DNA of 64,000 bases from Lutjanus erythropterus (Eukaryota; Chordata; Actinopteri; Lutjaniformes; Lutjanidae): contig CM034606.1 of assembly GCA_020091685.1 (NCBI GenBank), positions 22,770,695 to 22,834,694 on the forward strand, written 5' to 3'. The notes beneath the pieces were generated by a model. The model was not told where the DNA came from and searched no databases. It worked only from the letters and a program-made list of their open reading frames with translations. The position numbers and the translations under genes are program-made. Each line of letters opens with the position of its first letter. The stretch's first letter is position 1. Below are positions 30,001 through 42,830 of the stretch, one piece after another.

Positions 30001-33000
30001 GTTTGGTAATAGTAAGTCAACCCCTGAGAATCAACTAGTAAAATCTTTTATTTGGGAAAAAATATTAAACTGTTTTCTGGTATGTGAAGAAGTACCACTG
30101 ACTAGATGTTTATATGTCAGTGACAATTACACATTGTATTCTACTTTTAGAAGAGTTTTGGTGGTTGCAGGACACAAACTGCAAATTGCCTAAAACGATA
30201 CACAACACTGAATCTGATGCAGAGAGAATCCCAAGCGCCTGATAAATGAACAAATAAATAAATAAAATGTCAATTTTCTACTTAAAAAGTAGTTACCAGT
30301 ATTTCCATTCATATCTAAAGTATTGTCATTTTGAAGTACGCACTCTTCACTGGAATGACGCAACTGGCAATTAAACACGAATAAACCCGCCAACGCTCAT
30401 CTTCACTGTTCAGCTCTCCTCGAGACGAGAAATCGCTCCTCAAATGAGACCAAATGTTTCAGAATCAAAGTGAATAATTCAGGCTGGCGATGGGGACCAT
30501 GAGCTCAGGGTCTGAATGATTCATGTGTCATTTTATAACTTCATAATGTTATTTTATCATGTAGAGAAGCTTGTTTAGTTAACCTGGAGAAGTACCCATG
30601 GAACACTCTAAGGCATATTTTCTTTTCCATAAATCTGTACCCTTTTTGGTTGGAAATTTGATTACTTTGGTGACATTGCGTACTTATTACACTGACTTCA
30701 GTTTTAAGCCATTTTGTAATTTTGCTGCTCTATAGTTTTCTTTATACTTCTGAGTTGATTTGATTTCTTTGGTTTGCGAAGCACAAAATATTGCAGACCA
30801 AGAGCACGGTTTTATTTTATTGTTTATTCAATGTTTGAATCAAGAGTTGGCAGTCCTGTCCGGCTGATGTGTGTGCATTTTATGAGCTTTTAAAATCCAA
30901 ATCCAAGGCCTCATATAAAATTTATGACAATGTGACAACCAGATATGATCACACTCGCTGTCTCTGTCCTTGTCTGAGATAGTGGGTGGCATATAGAAAA
31001 ACATATTTCATTTTTCTCTGCTTTGAACATAAACAAATGGGTACAATGCTCGCGAGGTAGATGTAGGGTGAAAATATTTGTCTTATATACCTTATAAAGA
31101 AAGACATTTGAAAATACTTGCTTGTGAAAACATAGGCCAGTTTATCAGGCTATAAATGTGATCTAACAGCAGTGGTAAAATAAAGCTATGACCCCCAGGG
31201 TGCAAACATTAAAAGACTATGAGTGGGTGGCACCAACAAAGATTAATTTAATCTAAGATTAGTTCTAATGGGAGCAAAACTTGGTTTAAAATGAGTTAAT
31301 CCAGACTTAAAATAAAGCAGCACTCCGTTGCACAAGTAAAAATGGATCTCCATTCAGTAAATTCAAGTTTATTGATTTAAACTGGAATTAAATAATTTAA
31401 TCAGTGTGGCTATGATTGCTTGCCCAAATAAAAGTAGGCCTAAATAAATATATAATAAAACTGAGTGCTGTCAGCATCTAGTGAGTATGAAAGAATGGGA
31501 GGTGCACTGTTAACTTTTGGCAGCTCTGTTTTCACTTTATTCATCTACGTCATCAACGAGTCATCAATACAAGACTGTGGAGGACTTCTTCAACAACAGT
31601 TAAATCTTATCAAAGTCAAACCCCCCACCGCAAACCCCCCACCACAACTGCAGACTGTCGTCTCTAACTAAATCTCAGCATAGTTTAGATCAACAGTTGT
31701 CTATTGACAGGTTTTATTTACAGACAACATTAAGCCTACGGATACCTGATAATTCAGCATTAGAAGTATCTGTCCACTGTGTTGGCTCATTGATCTACTG
31801 GGAAGAGGGAAGACTGAAGCAGCCTGATGGCTGACTGATTAACCTGAATTTATTAAGACTTCACAAACACTCTTCAGACAAGGATCAGGCAAGGCCACAG
31901 AATAATTATTAGACATGTCTATGAAACAAAGGTTTGTTTAACTTGTCATGAATGTATACAAACTTGTCAAAATTGTTATTAAAACACATGTAAAGTTGCA
32001 TTACTGTGTATGAGATTTCCAGTTTTCTATCCCCCAAAAGATAGCACAGTCTGATGTTTTGACAAAGTACTTGTATATGCCAGTCTGATGTATTTCTTAT
32101 CAAAACGTTAGATTATCTGCTAACTAAAAAGTTATGAAAATGTTTGATTGTTTGCCAGCTAGCTAAAAATCTGACAAAACATGACATTGTTTGCTAGTTA
32201 GCACAAAGTAAATTTGCCTGATGGCTCAGCAAAGAAGCTATTATGCAAATAGCAAAAATTAAAAATCTAGCAAGGACAGTCCATAGCATTTTGCTTATCA
32301 TTAAAATGTTAGCAACCTTTATTTTGAAAGGGGTCAGTACTATATTCCTTGGTGAATGTTATTTATCTCATCCTTCTTGTACTTTTGCTGCTACTATCGT
32401 GGCAACCTATATGTGGCATGCATGGTAGACTGTAAAACATCAATTTTTGGACATTATTAACAAAATATTAGCCCACAGTTCATGACATTGCAATTCAGAA
32501 AGGGTGACCAACAGTAGAAATGCCCTAACACTTCTAACCATTCAATTATTAGACATTTGGCCATTGTTAGGACCTTAGGTCCATGGCAGCCTGATCAATT
32601 TCTCATGTGACCCCCACATAAAAAATAATATCCCATCCCTGCTTTAACTGGATCACCATTTAAATTGGAGTTGAAAGTTTTGCTGCAACAGAATAAAATT
32701 GAAAGTAGAAACTAAACTAACTAAATTGAAGTTGAAAGAGAAGTTTAGTTTTAAAGTTTAGTGCAGAAACATAAATTAGTTACACCATGACTTAGGCCTA
32801 ATCGGGTTTAAAAATAAAAAAAAACTTACACCTATATAGTTTGATCATCCTTAATGTCTGTACTACAAAGTCTGATCATACAGCTCTATAAAGTTAAGTA
32901 AGATTAGATTCCTTGCCCTCTACTTAATCCCTATCTGTGAGTGATGATAGTATCTAATTGATCGTCTCGGCTCAGCCAGATGTAGTGATGATCTTCAGGG

Positions 33001-36000
33001 TGAAGTGGGTATCTGTTGGTGCGGGCTGTGGTCTTACTGTTCACTCACACTGCAGGCTCTTGAGGGGTTTGTCCTTCAGGGTGCGGGCAGCCAGGCTCCA
33101 TTCGATGGGGAGGTCACAAGGGCTGACCGTCACCGACATCGCCGGAGCCTTCTTCTTCAGCGTGAAGTATAGCCTGCGGAGGAAACACCAAAGATAACCA
33201 CAAGAACTTGTTTGATTCATCACGGGGAATGTCAAAAAGATAACATCCCGTTTCAATTCAGCTGCAAGGTGATGGATGAGACGACAAGATATCTCCCAGT
33301 GCATACTGTGCAGCATTCTTTCATTTTGTTGGATGATTTGATGATACGGTGGGCTGCTTATAACTTTCTCTCCTGAAGCTTGAAAATTTCAACGTTGCAA
33401 CTGTTTCAAACATCTGCCAATCTGCTGTCTCTCCATTTGCCTACATGCTGATCAGTCACTTGATAGCAGATCAGGAGAGGTGACCTGGGAATCACATGAT
33501 AAGGCTGCATTGACAGTTTTAGATGGATATCTGCCTGTTTGCTGGAACTATCTGGGATCGTGCTTAGCATAGAAACTATTACGTCCCTTATTGTGATCTG
33601 ATGTTTTACGGATTTGCATATGAGATGGCTGTTCAGTGGCAGTTAAAGGACATTTCATGTTCACACTGTGGTGCTCTGGTCATATTTTCATTCAAATAAT
33701 GTCTTCTGTGAACTCATGAGTCAATGTTAAACTGTTCACCTCCACAAAGACACTTGAATGGAAGAGGTCTGTCTCCGTTACGTGCCATGTCTTCACAGCT
33801 AGTTACCCTTCGTGAAAATTAAGCAACAGCGTGGTTATCTGTTAATAAATATTTGCTCTCCTTCCTTACAAACATCATTATTCATGATTCTGTGCAGATG
33901 GCGGTTGTTTCCAAACAGATGTGCGACACTGTCATTCTCAAGGGCGCTTTGCGGCTTATTTAATAGAGTGATTAATTTCTGAATCAGTGTTTTCTCTCCA
34001 TTATTTGCCGTGCAGTTCTGCATGACCGCACCGGTGGACAGACTGCAGCACACAGGGAGACGCAATTCGCAATTTTCAGCTCCCAGTTTCAGAATGCGAG
34101 CACTGGCACTGGCGTGTAAGGTTCAGGCCAAATGGGCTCCACTTCCTCTCGCTCACTCTACAGTGGTGCTGGAAGCAGCCACTGTCTAGAAAGGTGGTCG
34201 GGAGATGGCTGGTGACTTGTTATTGAAGTGGAAACAAGGGCAAATCTGATGAGCAGGCCTCAAGATTTATTCTTGGGTTCACTTAAGAATCCAACTAGCG
34301 AGACTTCCAGTTATCAAGGCATAGAAACAGATGTGTAGTACCAACCTCTGCTCAAAAGCTTACCACCCATACTTTCATGAGAGGGAATACTGAAAGTGAG
34401 GCTATGCCGCTGAAACAGAATGAAGCTACAATAACATAGGACGAGAAAAGTATGCAAGCACCCCCAGCTAATGCTAGATACAATGGCAGTGGACCACCTG
34501 ACAGACCTTCTCAATGGTTTGTATCTGAGATGGAAGAGGAGTACAGAGGATTGTTATCCTGGATGCTTTGACAATATTGTTTATATGACAATAAATCCTG
34601 TTGAATTGAATTGAAATGAGATCATGACTGCAGAATGTTTATCTAGAATTTCTGAAATGATGGAGAAACTTGTCAGTGTAAGTTTACTTAGCTGCACGCT
34701 GCAAGAATTCAGGTAACTTCAAAAGCAAAACAAATCTCTGTTGACATGATCAACTTTATTTCTTGTATACGAGACGTATGAAATGATCTTCTTGTTGACA
34801 CTGATGTTTTAAACTTAATTTCAAGTCTGTTTACCAGACAAAATTAGACGCACATTTATGCTCAAAGATGAAGTTTTATTTGGAAATTGTTGATCAAATT
34901 TAAATCCAGTTTCAGTGAAGACGTTTATCAAACAAAGATGTCAAACATTTGCTTCTCTGATGTGAGCATTTGCTGATTTTCTGTTTATTTTTTTTAAATA
35001 TAATTATGGATTAGATATCTTTTGTATTTGAGGCTGTTGATCGAACAAGACAAACAATTTGAAGACCGAGGGCTCAGGTACATTGTTGTTGGCATTATTC
35101 ATTATTTTCTGACTTTATATACTGTTCACTGGAGTGGTTCCCAACCTATTTTGTTGCATTGTTGTACTCCCACGGGCCCCTCAGAAGAGCTCAAGTACTC
35201 CTTCATCGACGCCTCATGTTCCCAGTTTATATTGTTACAATACTGTTTTCATACATGCAGTCAAATTGCCTGTGTTTTGATTTGGCCTCTTTCTTTTCTT
35301 GTGTTTAGTATGTTTAGTTAAATATTCACACTATCACCATTTTAAAAACTTTATCCAGTACTTCTTACTGATTATTCCACCTGCAGTGGAAAGAAACTAA
35401 ATAGATTTACTCGAGCGCTGTACTCAAATACTATTTTGAGGTACTTTACCTGAGTATATTCATTTTCTGCTACCTTATACTTCTACTCATCTACATTTCA
35501 GAGGGACTTATTGTACTTTTTACTCCACTATATTTGTTTGATAACTTTAGTACTAACGAGTAAGTTATGTATTATTGTAGGTTAAAAGCTATCCAAACCA
35601 CCCAGCAGTATATAAAGTAATTCAAGTTAGACCCACTTCTACCAGCTGCTACATTAAAACATAATCAGTGCTTTTACTTTTAGTGCTTTAAGTATGTTTT
35701 GATGCAAATATATATCATATATTTGTACTTTCACTTGGCAGTAAAAGTAAAAATTTGTATGAGTGACTTTTTCTTGCTGACTCAGGTTAGAGGCAGGTGT
35801 GTTCTTTAGTCAGCCTATCATAGAAGGTAGTTTATGGGATATTGTAATAATAAAGATATTGGAGGTATGCACTTCAGAAGCTCAGTTGTATTTATAAATG
35901 CCAAGTCAGGAATCACTGGAGTAGACAATTTATTGATTACTTTAAAGCAAGTTAATTTGTAAGTATACGTCATCCATTGTGTTGATCAGTCTGAAACTTG

Positions 36001-37568
36001 TTTTTGTGAAGGTGGATGTTATTTATCCCTCGCAGCTCATTTTGTTCCCCAAAAATATACATTTAAATAATTAAATGAATATCATGAACGCGCAATGATT
36101 AGTCAGCTGACTAGTACTTCACCCTCATATTGTAGTAGCTCACTGGTAGTTCAACCACATTCATATTTACTCAGTGAAATATTGTATAATATTCAATAGT
36201 AATGCACAAGAAGTGAAGTTACTTTTTGAGATTTTTTTGTGTAGATAACTATTAAAACTACAAACGATTCGGGGCCATAAAAGGAAAGAAATTATTATTT
36301 TTTATCTCTATTTTACTATTGCTTTTCTACTGACTGATGGACTTTATACACAAAACCAAAGCTGACATTTCTTGTACTTTCCCATGAACAGTAGGGTATT
36401 TTATTTTTCTGGTTTATGTATGACTTGTGAACAAGTTGGAACTTTTTGCATTTTTTGCTTTAAGTTAGTATTTAAGTTTCTTCTTCATGTCCCTCTTGTC
36501 TAAGAGCTAATTAGTTCCTACTTGTCATTGTTTAGGAGGGACAGGTATGAGTGTGGTGCCATGTGTGCAACAGTTTTGTTCACCCTGTTGTGAAGCTCAA
36601 AGAGTGCGTGTCCTGTGCTGTCAGGCCGTTTTGGTGAAGAATATATAGACAAAGAGAAGTTGTAGCAGCTTCTTATGAAGAAAAGAGGGTTACAGACTGG
36701 TGGCAGGATTGTTTTTTCTTTGTCTTCGGATTAATTTGCCGAAGCATCAACTACTTTACACCCGCCAGGACTTATTGGACAGCGGCTGGTTGTGGTCTAC
36801 AGGTGCATTTATTTCAGTTTTACATGAACTTACATGGAATTTTAAGGACAGTTTCCAAAGTTTCTGCGGTCATTGATGGATGATGTTGAGGACAGCGGCT
36901 ACTCATAGTTTTATGAATATGAGTATGAGTACGTGACGACAGTATTGGACCGATACCCAATACCCGATGCTGGTATCGGTATCCGTGCATGCCTAGTTAT
37001 AATAGTACTTTTCATATAAATAGTTGGGTAAACGCAGGTGTTTAGCAACGTAAACGATGTAAATGTCATGTAAATCATTCTATTTAATGCAATAGTGTAG
37101 CAGCACCCTGACCTGAATAGAGGAATATTAATTAGTGTCACTGGTATCACCTGTGTTTATTTCATGTCAAAATGGCTGCTGTGAAAAAGGTCTATTTTGT
37201 ATGTTCACAAAGTAGTTTGAGCTACTTTTACTAAGTAGTTTTAGTTAACCAAGCTAGATTTGTCCCCGGGGTACCTTTGCTGTGGTTCAACTTCTTCCAG
37301 TGTGAAGTAATTGGTAGCTTCAAAGCAGCTTCCCCAACACTGTCACATGAATGCTTCATACTTTTCCCCCATCCCATCTGTTACCCTACCTGCGAGTTCG
37401 TCCTTTGGGGAGCGTTATGGAGGTGATCTTCCCTTCTGGTAACCATGTAGTCGGGCGAAGTGGCACCTCATTCTCAGGTGCCAGGGCCGAGTGTGCCTGA
37501 GGCCACGGAGAGCCGCAGAGCAGCGCCAAAGCTGCACCGAGACACCAGGACAGGGACATGGGTGCCAT
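27062..37568 (-). CDS. ndnfl: NDNF-like secreted protein (neuron-derived neurotrophic factor paralogue)
   Basis: Three coding exons: 37568-37390, 33173-33049 and 28494-27062, phases consistent, 578 aa (human NDNF 568). Residues 1-30 form a signal peptide (MAPMSLSWCLGAALALLCG). LYFTLKKKAPAMSVTVSPCD matches the NDNF YFFVVEEDNTPLSVTVTPCD region. Two fibronectin type III-like modules follow, about residues 174-328 (TSVTLSWAPS, NYCVLVN, LPDTQYYFDVFV) and 455-577 (NSVTLAWMGTEERSLYCVY, LCKYFQ, VFDVYLM), ending VKTRKEC like NDNF VKTRKFC. Conserved cysteines and one N-glycosylation site (NGT, about residue 316) are present. NDNF is a secreted glycoprotein acting in neuron migration, GnRH neuron biology and FGF signalling. 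The divergence suggests the paralogue called ndnf-like in fish and not ndnf itself. A highly basic insertion lies at about residues 232-253. Confidence 0.85.
28495..33048 (-). other. ndnf-like intron 2
   Basis: A 4.55-kb intron, AT-rich, with no further coding exon recognised. It carries a dispersed-repeat piece at 29105-29222 (including a short TTAGGG-like run), a small AAAT microsatellite at 30244-30266 and several low-copy AT-rich stretches. No conserved element stands out. Confidence 0.5.
29105..29222 (+). repeat. Dispersed repeat 'ATGAGAGTGG' family, copy 2
   Basis: TTTATGCTGAGCTGAGCTAA, then GCATACAGACATGAGAGTGG, in the same order as in the copies at 18135-18262 and 42540-42830. It breaks off in a GGTTAGGGTTAGGGTT run, which is too short to be telomeric. 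Confidence 0.5.
33174..37389 (-). other. ndnf-like intron 1
   Basis: A 4.2-kb intron with no coding exon seen. The right half is repeat-rich: a 'TACTTTTACTT' family copy at 35365-35780 and an inverted GGACCGATACCC / GGTATCGGTATCC motif at 36945-37005 that marks another common fish repeat. The remainder shows nothing recognisable. Confidence 0.45.
35365..35780 (+). repeat. Dispersed repeat rich in TACTTTTACTT motifs, copy 1
   Basis: The sequence includes GAGGTACTTTACCTGAGTAT, CTTCTACTCATCTACATTTC, TACTTTTTACTCCACTA and later GTGCTTTTACTTTTAGTGC. A second, truncated copy at 56232-56345 shares GTGGTGGAATATAAC and GAGGTACTTGTACTTTCCTTG motifs. The pattern is characteristic of a very abundant teleost interspersed repeat; no family name is assigned. 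Confidence 0.5.
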
Positions 37569-37862
37569 CGCTGATTCTTGCTCTCTGTCTCTTTCACTCC
37601 TTTACTTCCTCAATCACCACGTCTTGGAAATCTCCCAGGCTCTAGTGGAAAGGTCAAGACCATCAATCAGAGCCCATCAGCAACACACACACCCACAGTA
37701 AAGCACTCAAACGCACTTAGTTAAATTTCTACTGTACCATTCACACAGACACTAAAGAGCTGTAGCGGCTGATGATTCATTGATATGAAGAAACATCCTA
37801 TCCTATTCAGACAGAATTATTCATGCAGGGGGAAAGAAATTGCCATGCTATATTACTCTGGG

Positions 37863-37867
<5 letters not shown>

Positions 37868-37924
<57 letters not shown>
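37868..37924 (+). repeat. (TG)n microsatellite
   Basis: About 28 uninterrupted TG units just upstream of the ndnf-like start codon region. It is likely length-polymorphic. Confidence 0.95.
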
Positions 37925-37926
<2 letters not shown>

Positions 37927-38924
37927 CACAGCTTGACACTCACTGTAAAAAATCACCCATCGCACTACTTTTCAAAGTGTGAAGTGGGTTGCTAATATCA
38001 CTCTGAAGTCGATGCCTTTACATCTACATTTCTATTTTTAGTCAGGGAGTTCAAATGGGTCTGTTCTCCTAAATATCTTTCATCATGGGTATTAGCGGCC
38101 ATTTTATCAGGAGAATGTGACGCCATGCTGATGTGGAGAGAGGTGCACAAACAACACCTGGAGGTGCTCTGATGCAGTCAAATCCAATCAGCATACATAA
38201 ATGCAACGCCTTGTATCAGATTTTTCTGTATCTCTCCTTCTTCCTGTCTTTTATTGCATTTCTTTCACGCTCTATTAGTGTTTCCTTCCTCCTTTATCCT
38301 TTTTTGTGTGTATATTTATATATGGGTGTGTGATTGTGTGGGATTTAGTGACAGTGGATAGGATGATTACAGGTCTCAGTGTTCTTCCTTCTCCCCGGAG
38401 AAAACACATTTGTTCAAAGTCACACAGTCTTCACAAACACACTCCCCGCCTTCCTCTAACAAGGTGTATTATGTCAGTGCTGTGCCCTATAGATCAGATG
38501 ACAATCACAGTGGAACCATGAAGGCGGCTACAGAAGGCACATCTGAGTCTTTTGGGCCCTGGGACGCTCCGAGATCCAAACTCACAAACCGTCGCACAGC
38601 TACAAAGTCGCACAGAGGCGGCTGCTCATTATCCTTGCAAAGAAAGAGGGGAGTGAACGACCCATAAAGCTTTAACTGAGAAACATGCAGTGGGGAGAGA
38701 TTGAAATGGGAGGGAGAGGGGAGGTTGAGGAAGGAAGGGAGGGCTGTGGAAATGGAGAGCAAGAAGAGGAGGATGTTGGATCCTAGAGTAATTAGAGGCA
38801 AAGAGATGGAGAGAGGGAAAAGAGGAGAAAGTGCAACTGGAAAGAAAAAAAGAGAGGGCTGGAATCAGAGGAAAAATACAAGGTTGCAATGAATTTGTTT
38901 CGGTGTTTTAGCCAGACACATGGA

Positions 38925-39345
38925 GCTGATTGGTGTTTACTTTAGCCCCCATGTCGAATGGGTTCTAATGTGTCACATATTAGCAGACGGCTGCACAACC
39001 TCGCAGCCCTTCTCACACTCCCCTCATTCAATCTTGATAAAGACGAAGACACAAAAAAGCTTGGCGGGCTTGCTTCTTCAAAACGCGCCCGCTAATAAAA
39101 TATGCATACGGCTCCTCAGCAAATTATGGCCAATTGAATTTTCATAAGGCAAAAAGGCTGGGTCTTAGAGAGGCAGAGGGAGCCCAGTGAACTTAACTGC
39201 CGCCCTCTATAAATAAATACACACTCCCCTTTAAACACAGGAGCTCAGGACTTTGATGGTCGCGCTCGCTCTCTGCTCAGTTTCCTCTTTCCATTATGTT
39301 TATCCCAGACGGTTTATTCTGGATACTGTTTGGGTTTTAATTAAA
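38925..39345. promoter_or_regulatory. Candidate conserved regulatory element
   Basis: This 0.4-kb stretch is non-repetitive and dense in sites typical of developmental enhancers: ATGCATA (octamer-like), CCAATTGAATTTTCATAA (homeodomain-like), CTTGATAAAG and CTCTATAAATAAATA. It contrasts with the low-complexity flanks. This is inferred from texture only and has no conservation evidence. Confidence 0.25.
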
Positions 39346-42300
39346 GATACTCTGCTCTGTTTGTCTTTTTCTCTCTCTGTCCTTCTCTTTCTGTCTGCTT
39401 TCCACTTCATCTGGCCCTCTTATTAAGAAGTTGATGCAGGCTCAGTTTCAGAGGGACAGGTTGAGTGCTGCGCGCTATCTGTCCGCACATTGTATTAGCT
39501 ATCTTCTATCTCCCTGCGCTCTGGCAGGGACCATCTGCCTTCTGTTATCTGTGGGCAGGGACAGATTAAATGGCATGGGGTGGTCCCTGCAGGATCTGTT
39601 GTCCCCCTCAAACTACTGTGGGCAAAGAGCTGGCCTGTGGTTTGTGGGTGGTGGTGGTGGTGGGGGTTGATGAGATGATGGCGGGGCAACACGCAACGAC
39701 CATGGAACTTGATAGGATTTTACGGTTGATTTTCTACCTCGCTGCGTGTACATTTGAATATATTAACCCGTCTCCTGTCTTCCTTACTTTCATTGTCCCT
39801 TTGTGCCTGCATTTCACTCTCCTTGTCTTGTTTATTTCTGTCTCACACACTTTCGTACAGCATCTTTACTTTATGTCTGCTCTTTTCCCAGTCATACTTT
39901 TCTTTTCAAATGACAAGAAGATCATTGGTGGTCAGAGACACAGAGAGTGATAAAACACACAGATAACAGATGAACACAGCCTTCAAACATGCAAAAATGT
40001 GATGAAAATGACCCCAGCAACAAATGAAAAGTGCCCTGCATGTGTCTCAGCTTTTTAAAAAACCCTCCAGAGACACCACACACACACACACACACACACA
40101 CTCACTAAAAGAACTGATCCAAAGAAACAAGTTGCTGACTTACACATCCAGTTGAAATATGAGACGCTGACACACACACACACACACGCACACACACTCT
40201 GCAAGGACAACAACATGCATGTATGCATTCCCCTTACCTTCTCTCTCAGTGCACACTCTCCCTCTCCTGCGCAGGGAAGTGAGGGATGGGATCAAATGAG
40301 AGAGGGAGCGAGGATGGAGGAGGAGGAGGAGGAGGAGGAGGAGGTGGAGGGGATGAGAGCCGGTGGCGAGGAGAGGAGGAGCGACAGCAGGTTGTTGTCG
40401 GGTGTTCCTCCGACTCTGTCTCCCATGGGGTGCTGCCGCTCACTCCCTGTACTTCAGGAGGTGTCTCTTCAGGGGCTCAGGTGTCCCTTCAGGGCTGTCC
40501 CACCTCCTGTGTGCGCCCCGGTGTGGCACTCTCCTCACTCTTTCTCTCCGTCTCTCTCTGTCCCTCACACGTGGGGGCTCGTCCGGGTGAACACTGTGTG
40601 AATGTCATCCGGTCACTGGATTCTCTGTGCCCTCTTCTCCTCTTGTTTTCTGTCTTTTTTTTTCTTCTCCCCTTGTTCTTCTTCTCAGTTGTTCCCTCTG
40701 TGTTTACCTCCTCTGGTAGTGAACAGAGCTCACTTGCAATTCAAATGGGCTCATGTGTGATTGTGTGTGTGTTTGTGTATCTGTATGTGCAATCTGAGAG
40801 TGAGGGAGCGAGTGGGTGAGTGTGAGGGGGCTGGCAGTGAGGTCGCTGAATGGGGGTGGTGATGAGAAGAGAGAGAGAGAGGGAGTGTGTGTGTGTGTGT
40901 GTGTTGTCAGGAGCAGCGTTAGGGAAAGGGGAGGTGATGTAAAAGTTAAATACATTAACCATTCTCTAGCTGCTGTGATAACATCTGTATTGGGGGAGAG
41001 CTACAGACTGTGTGTTAGAGGTTACACTGTCTTTGTGCCCTTATCGCTCGTCCAATCAGGTGCTTAGATGGCCTCTAAATGAACATGTTTAAATGAAAGA
41101 GTGGCCTATCAGACACTTAATGGATTTATGCAAATATTTGTGTGCTTGCTGCCTTTAAAACAAATTAAAAGCTGTGCCATGTGAAATAAAAAGAGTAAAA
41201 CTAGACTTGACCTTTTTCTTACTGCTGCAGAAATATCTGAACATTTTTTGCAGGAAAATTTCTTTTCTTTTATTTCTTTTATGTTTTTTTGCATTAAACA
41301 AATAGAATGAGAAACATTGCAGACATTGCGTGTCCAAGATAATTTCTTTTCAGGAAATGAAAATAACCCCTGCTTATTTTTTAAGTGAGTGAAATCTGCG
41401 TTGCCAAAGTTGGTTGCTTCTTTTAATACTTTTCATTTGTTTAATAGTTGTAAAAACCCACAGACAGGCATTAAGGGTGACCAATAGCATTGATTTATGA
41501 AAAATTACAAAATATGGAGATACAAGTTGTTTTTTTTTCTGAAAGTACAATTTGTATACTAAAAAGAGGATGCATTATGATTTTTAAATAGTAACATTTC
41601 AGAGCTCATGTATAGGCTTAGTTTATTTTAAAAATGTAGTATGTCTGCTCCTTCTGCTATCAAATATGGATACACATCTCTTTGGGATTTCAGTGTTTTT
41701 TCAGACCATTGACTGGATTCAAATTCAGAAAATATTAATGCAGTTTTGAGTTTACTTGTGGATGGTTTTAGGCTGCAGGTCTTCAAGTTTATAGAAAAAT
41801 AGAAAGTATATAATTTGTAGTAAATAAATAATTGCACATAATTTACTAGTATTTAACTTTCCAGTTACTGGAAGGTCAGACTGCAGTGAAATGCCTCATA
41901 TCGGTGCTATTTGTTGTTATATACTAATATATAAAAGTAAGTAAACCACAATACTTACCCTCTTGTATACAAGGTTAGTTAGTGAAAGGAATTGTTAAAT
42001 TAGGATGAACTGTTGTGCAAAATTCTACAGCTGTCTTAATATTCAACTCACTGTGATCATGTTTTTTTATGGAATAGTTTGGATTTTGGAAAATATGCTT
42101 TTCATTTCCTTGGCAACATTTAGACACTGTTTTGTCATTTCTGCCACTAGGCATCTCTCTCACACCAAAACAATAACAAAAGACGTCTGTTGATGACATA
42201 GTGAAGTACTGTGAGATCATGGGAGTTAATTTTTAAACAACTACCGCTGCAGAGGAAAATCGATCAAGTGACTCACCACGCTTATGGATAAGATAATGTA

Positions 42301-42539
42301 TTAAAGTTTTATTTGCTTTAAATTTAGACGTGTTCCACAACTTCCTTCCTCGCTCTGACATATCCCATGACATATCCCAAGTTATTGCATCAGTCAACCA
42401 ACTGAAATGCACTGCTACCTTGACCAGTGGATTTCAAACATGGTTGGAAACATTTGATATAATGTAAATGCACAACTCAACAAAGTATTGAACAAAAGTA
42501 GTCATTTTTACATGTGTTAATGCTGAAATCTTACATGTT

Positions 42540-42830
42540 ATATGTTTATGAAGCTGGATTAAAGAGACGATTAGCAGCTTAACACAAAGACTGTCAATGG
42601 GAACCAGCTGGCCAGGTCAAAAAAACAAAATCAGCCTACCAGCACCTATAAGACTCATTAATTACCATGTTATCTCTAGTTTGTTTCTGTACAAAAATCA
42701 ATGTGTAGATATATAAATTTGTGGTCTTATGGAGGATTATGTGTGGGACAGTTTCTTGGCAGGAACCGACAAATTCTTTGTGCTAAGCTAAGCTAACCAG
42801 CTGTGGCTTCATATTTACTGTTCCTCTTGA
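42540..42830 (+). repeat. Dispersed repeat 'ATGAGAGTGG' family, copy 3 (5' part)
   Basis: GACTGTCAATGGGAACCAGC, CCTACCAGCACCTATAAGAC, ATTAATTACCATGTTATCTC and CTTGGCAGGAACCGACAAAT precede TGCTAAGCTAAGCTAACCAG and GCTTCATATTTACTG. The last two motifs link it to the copies at 18135 and 29105, which carry the other end of the same unit. Confidence 0.5.
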
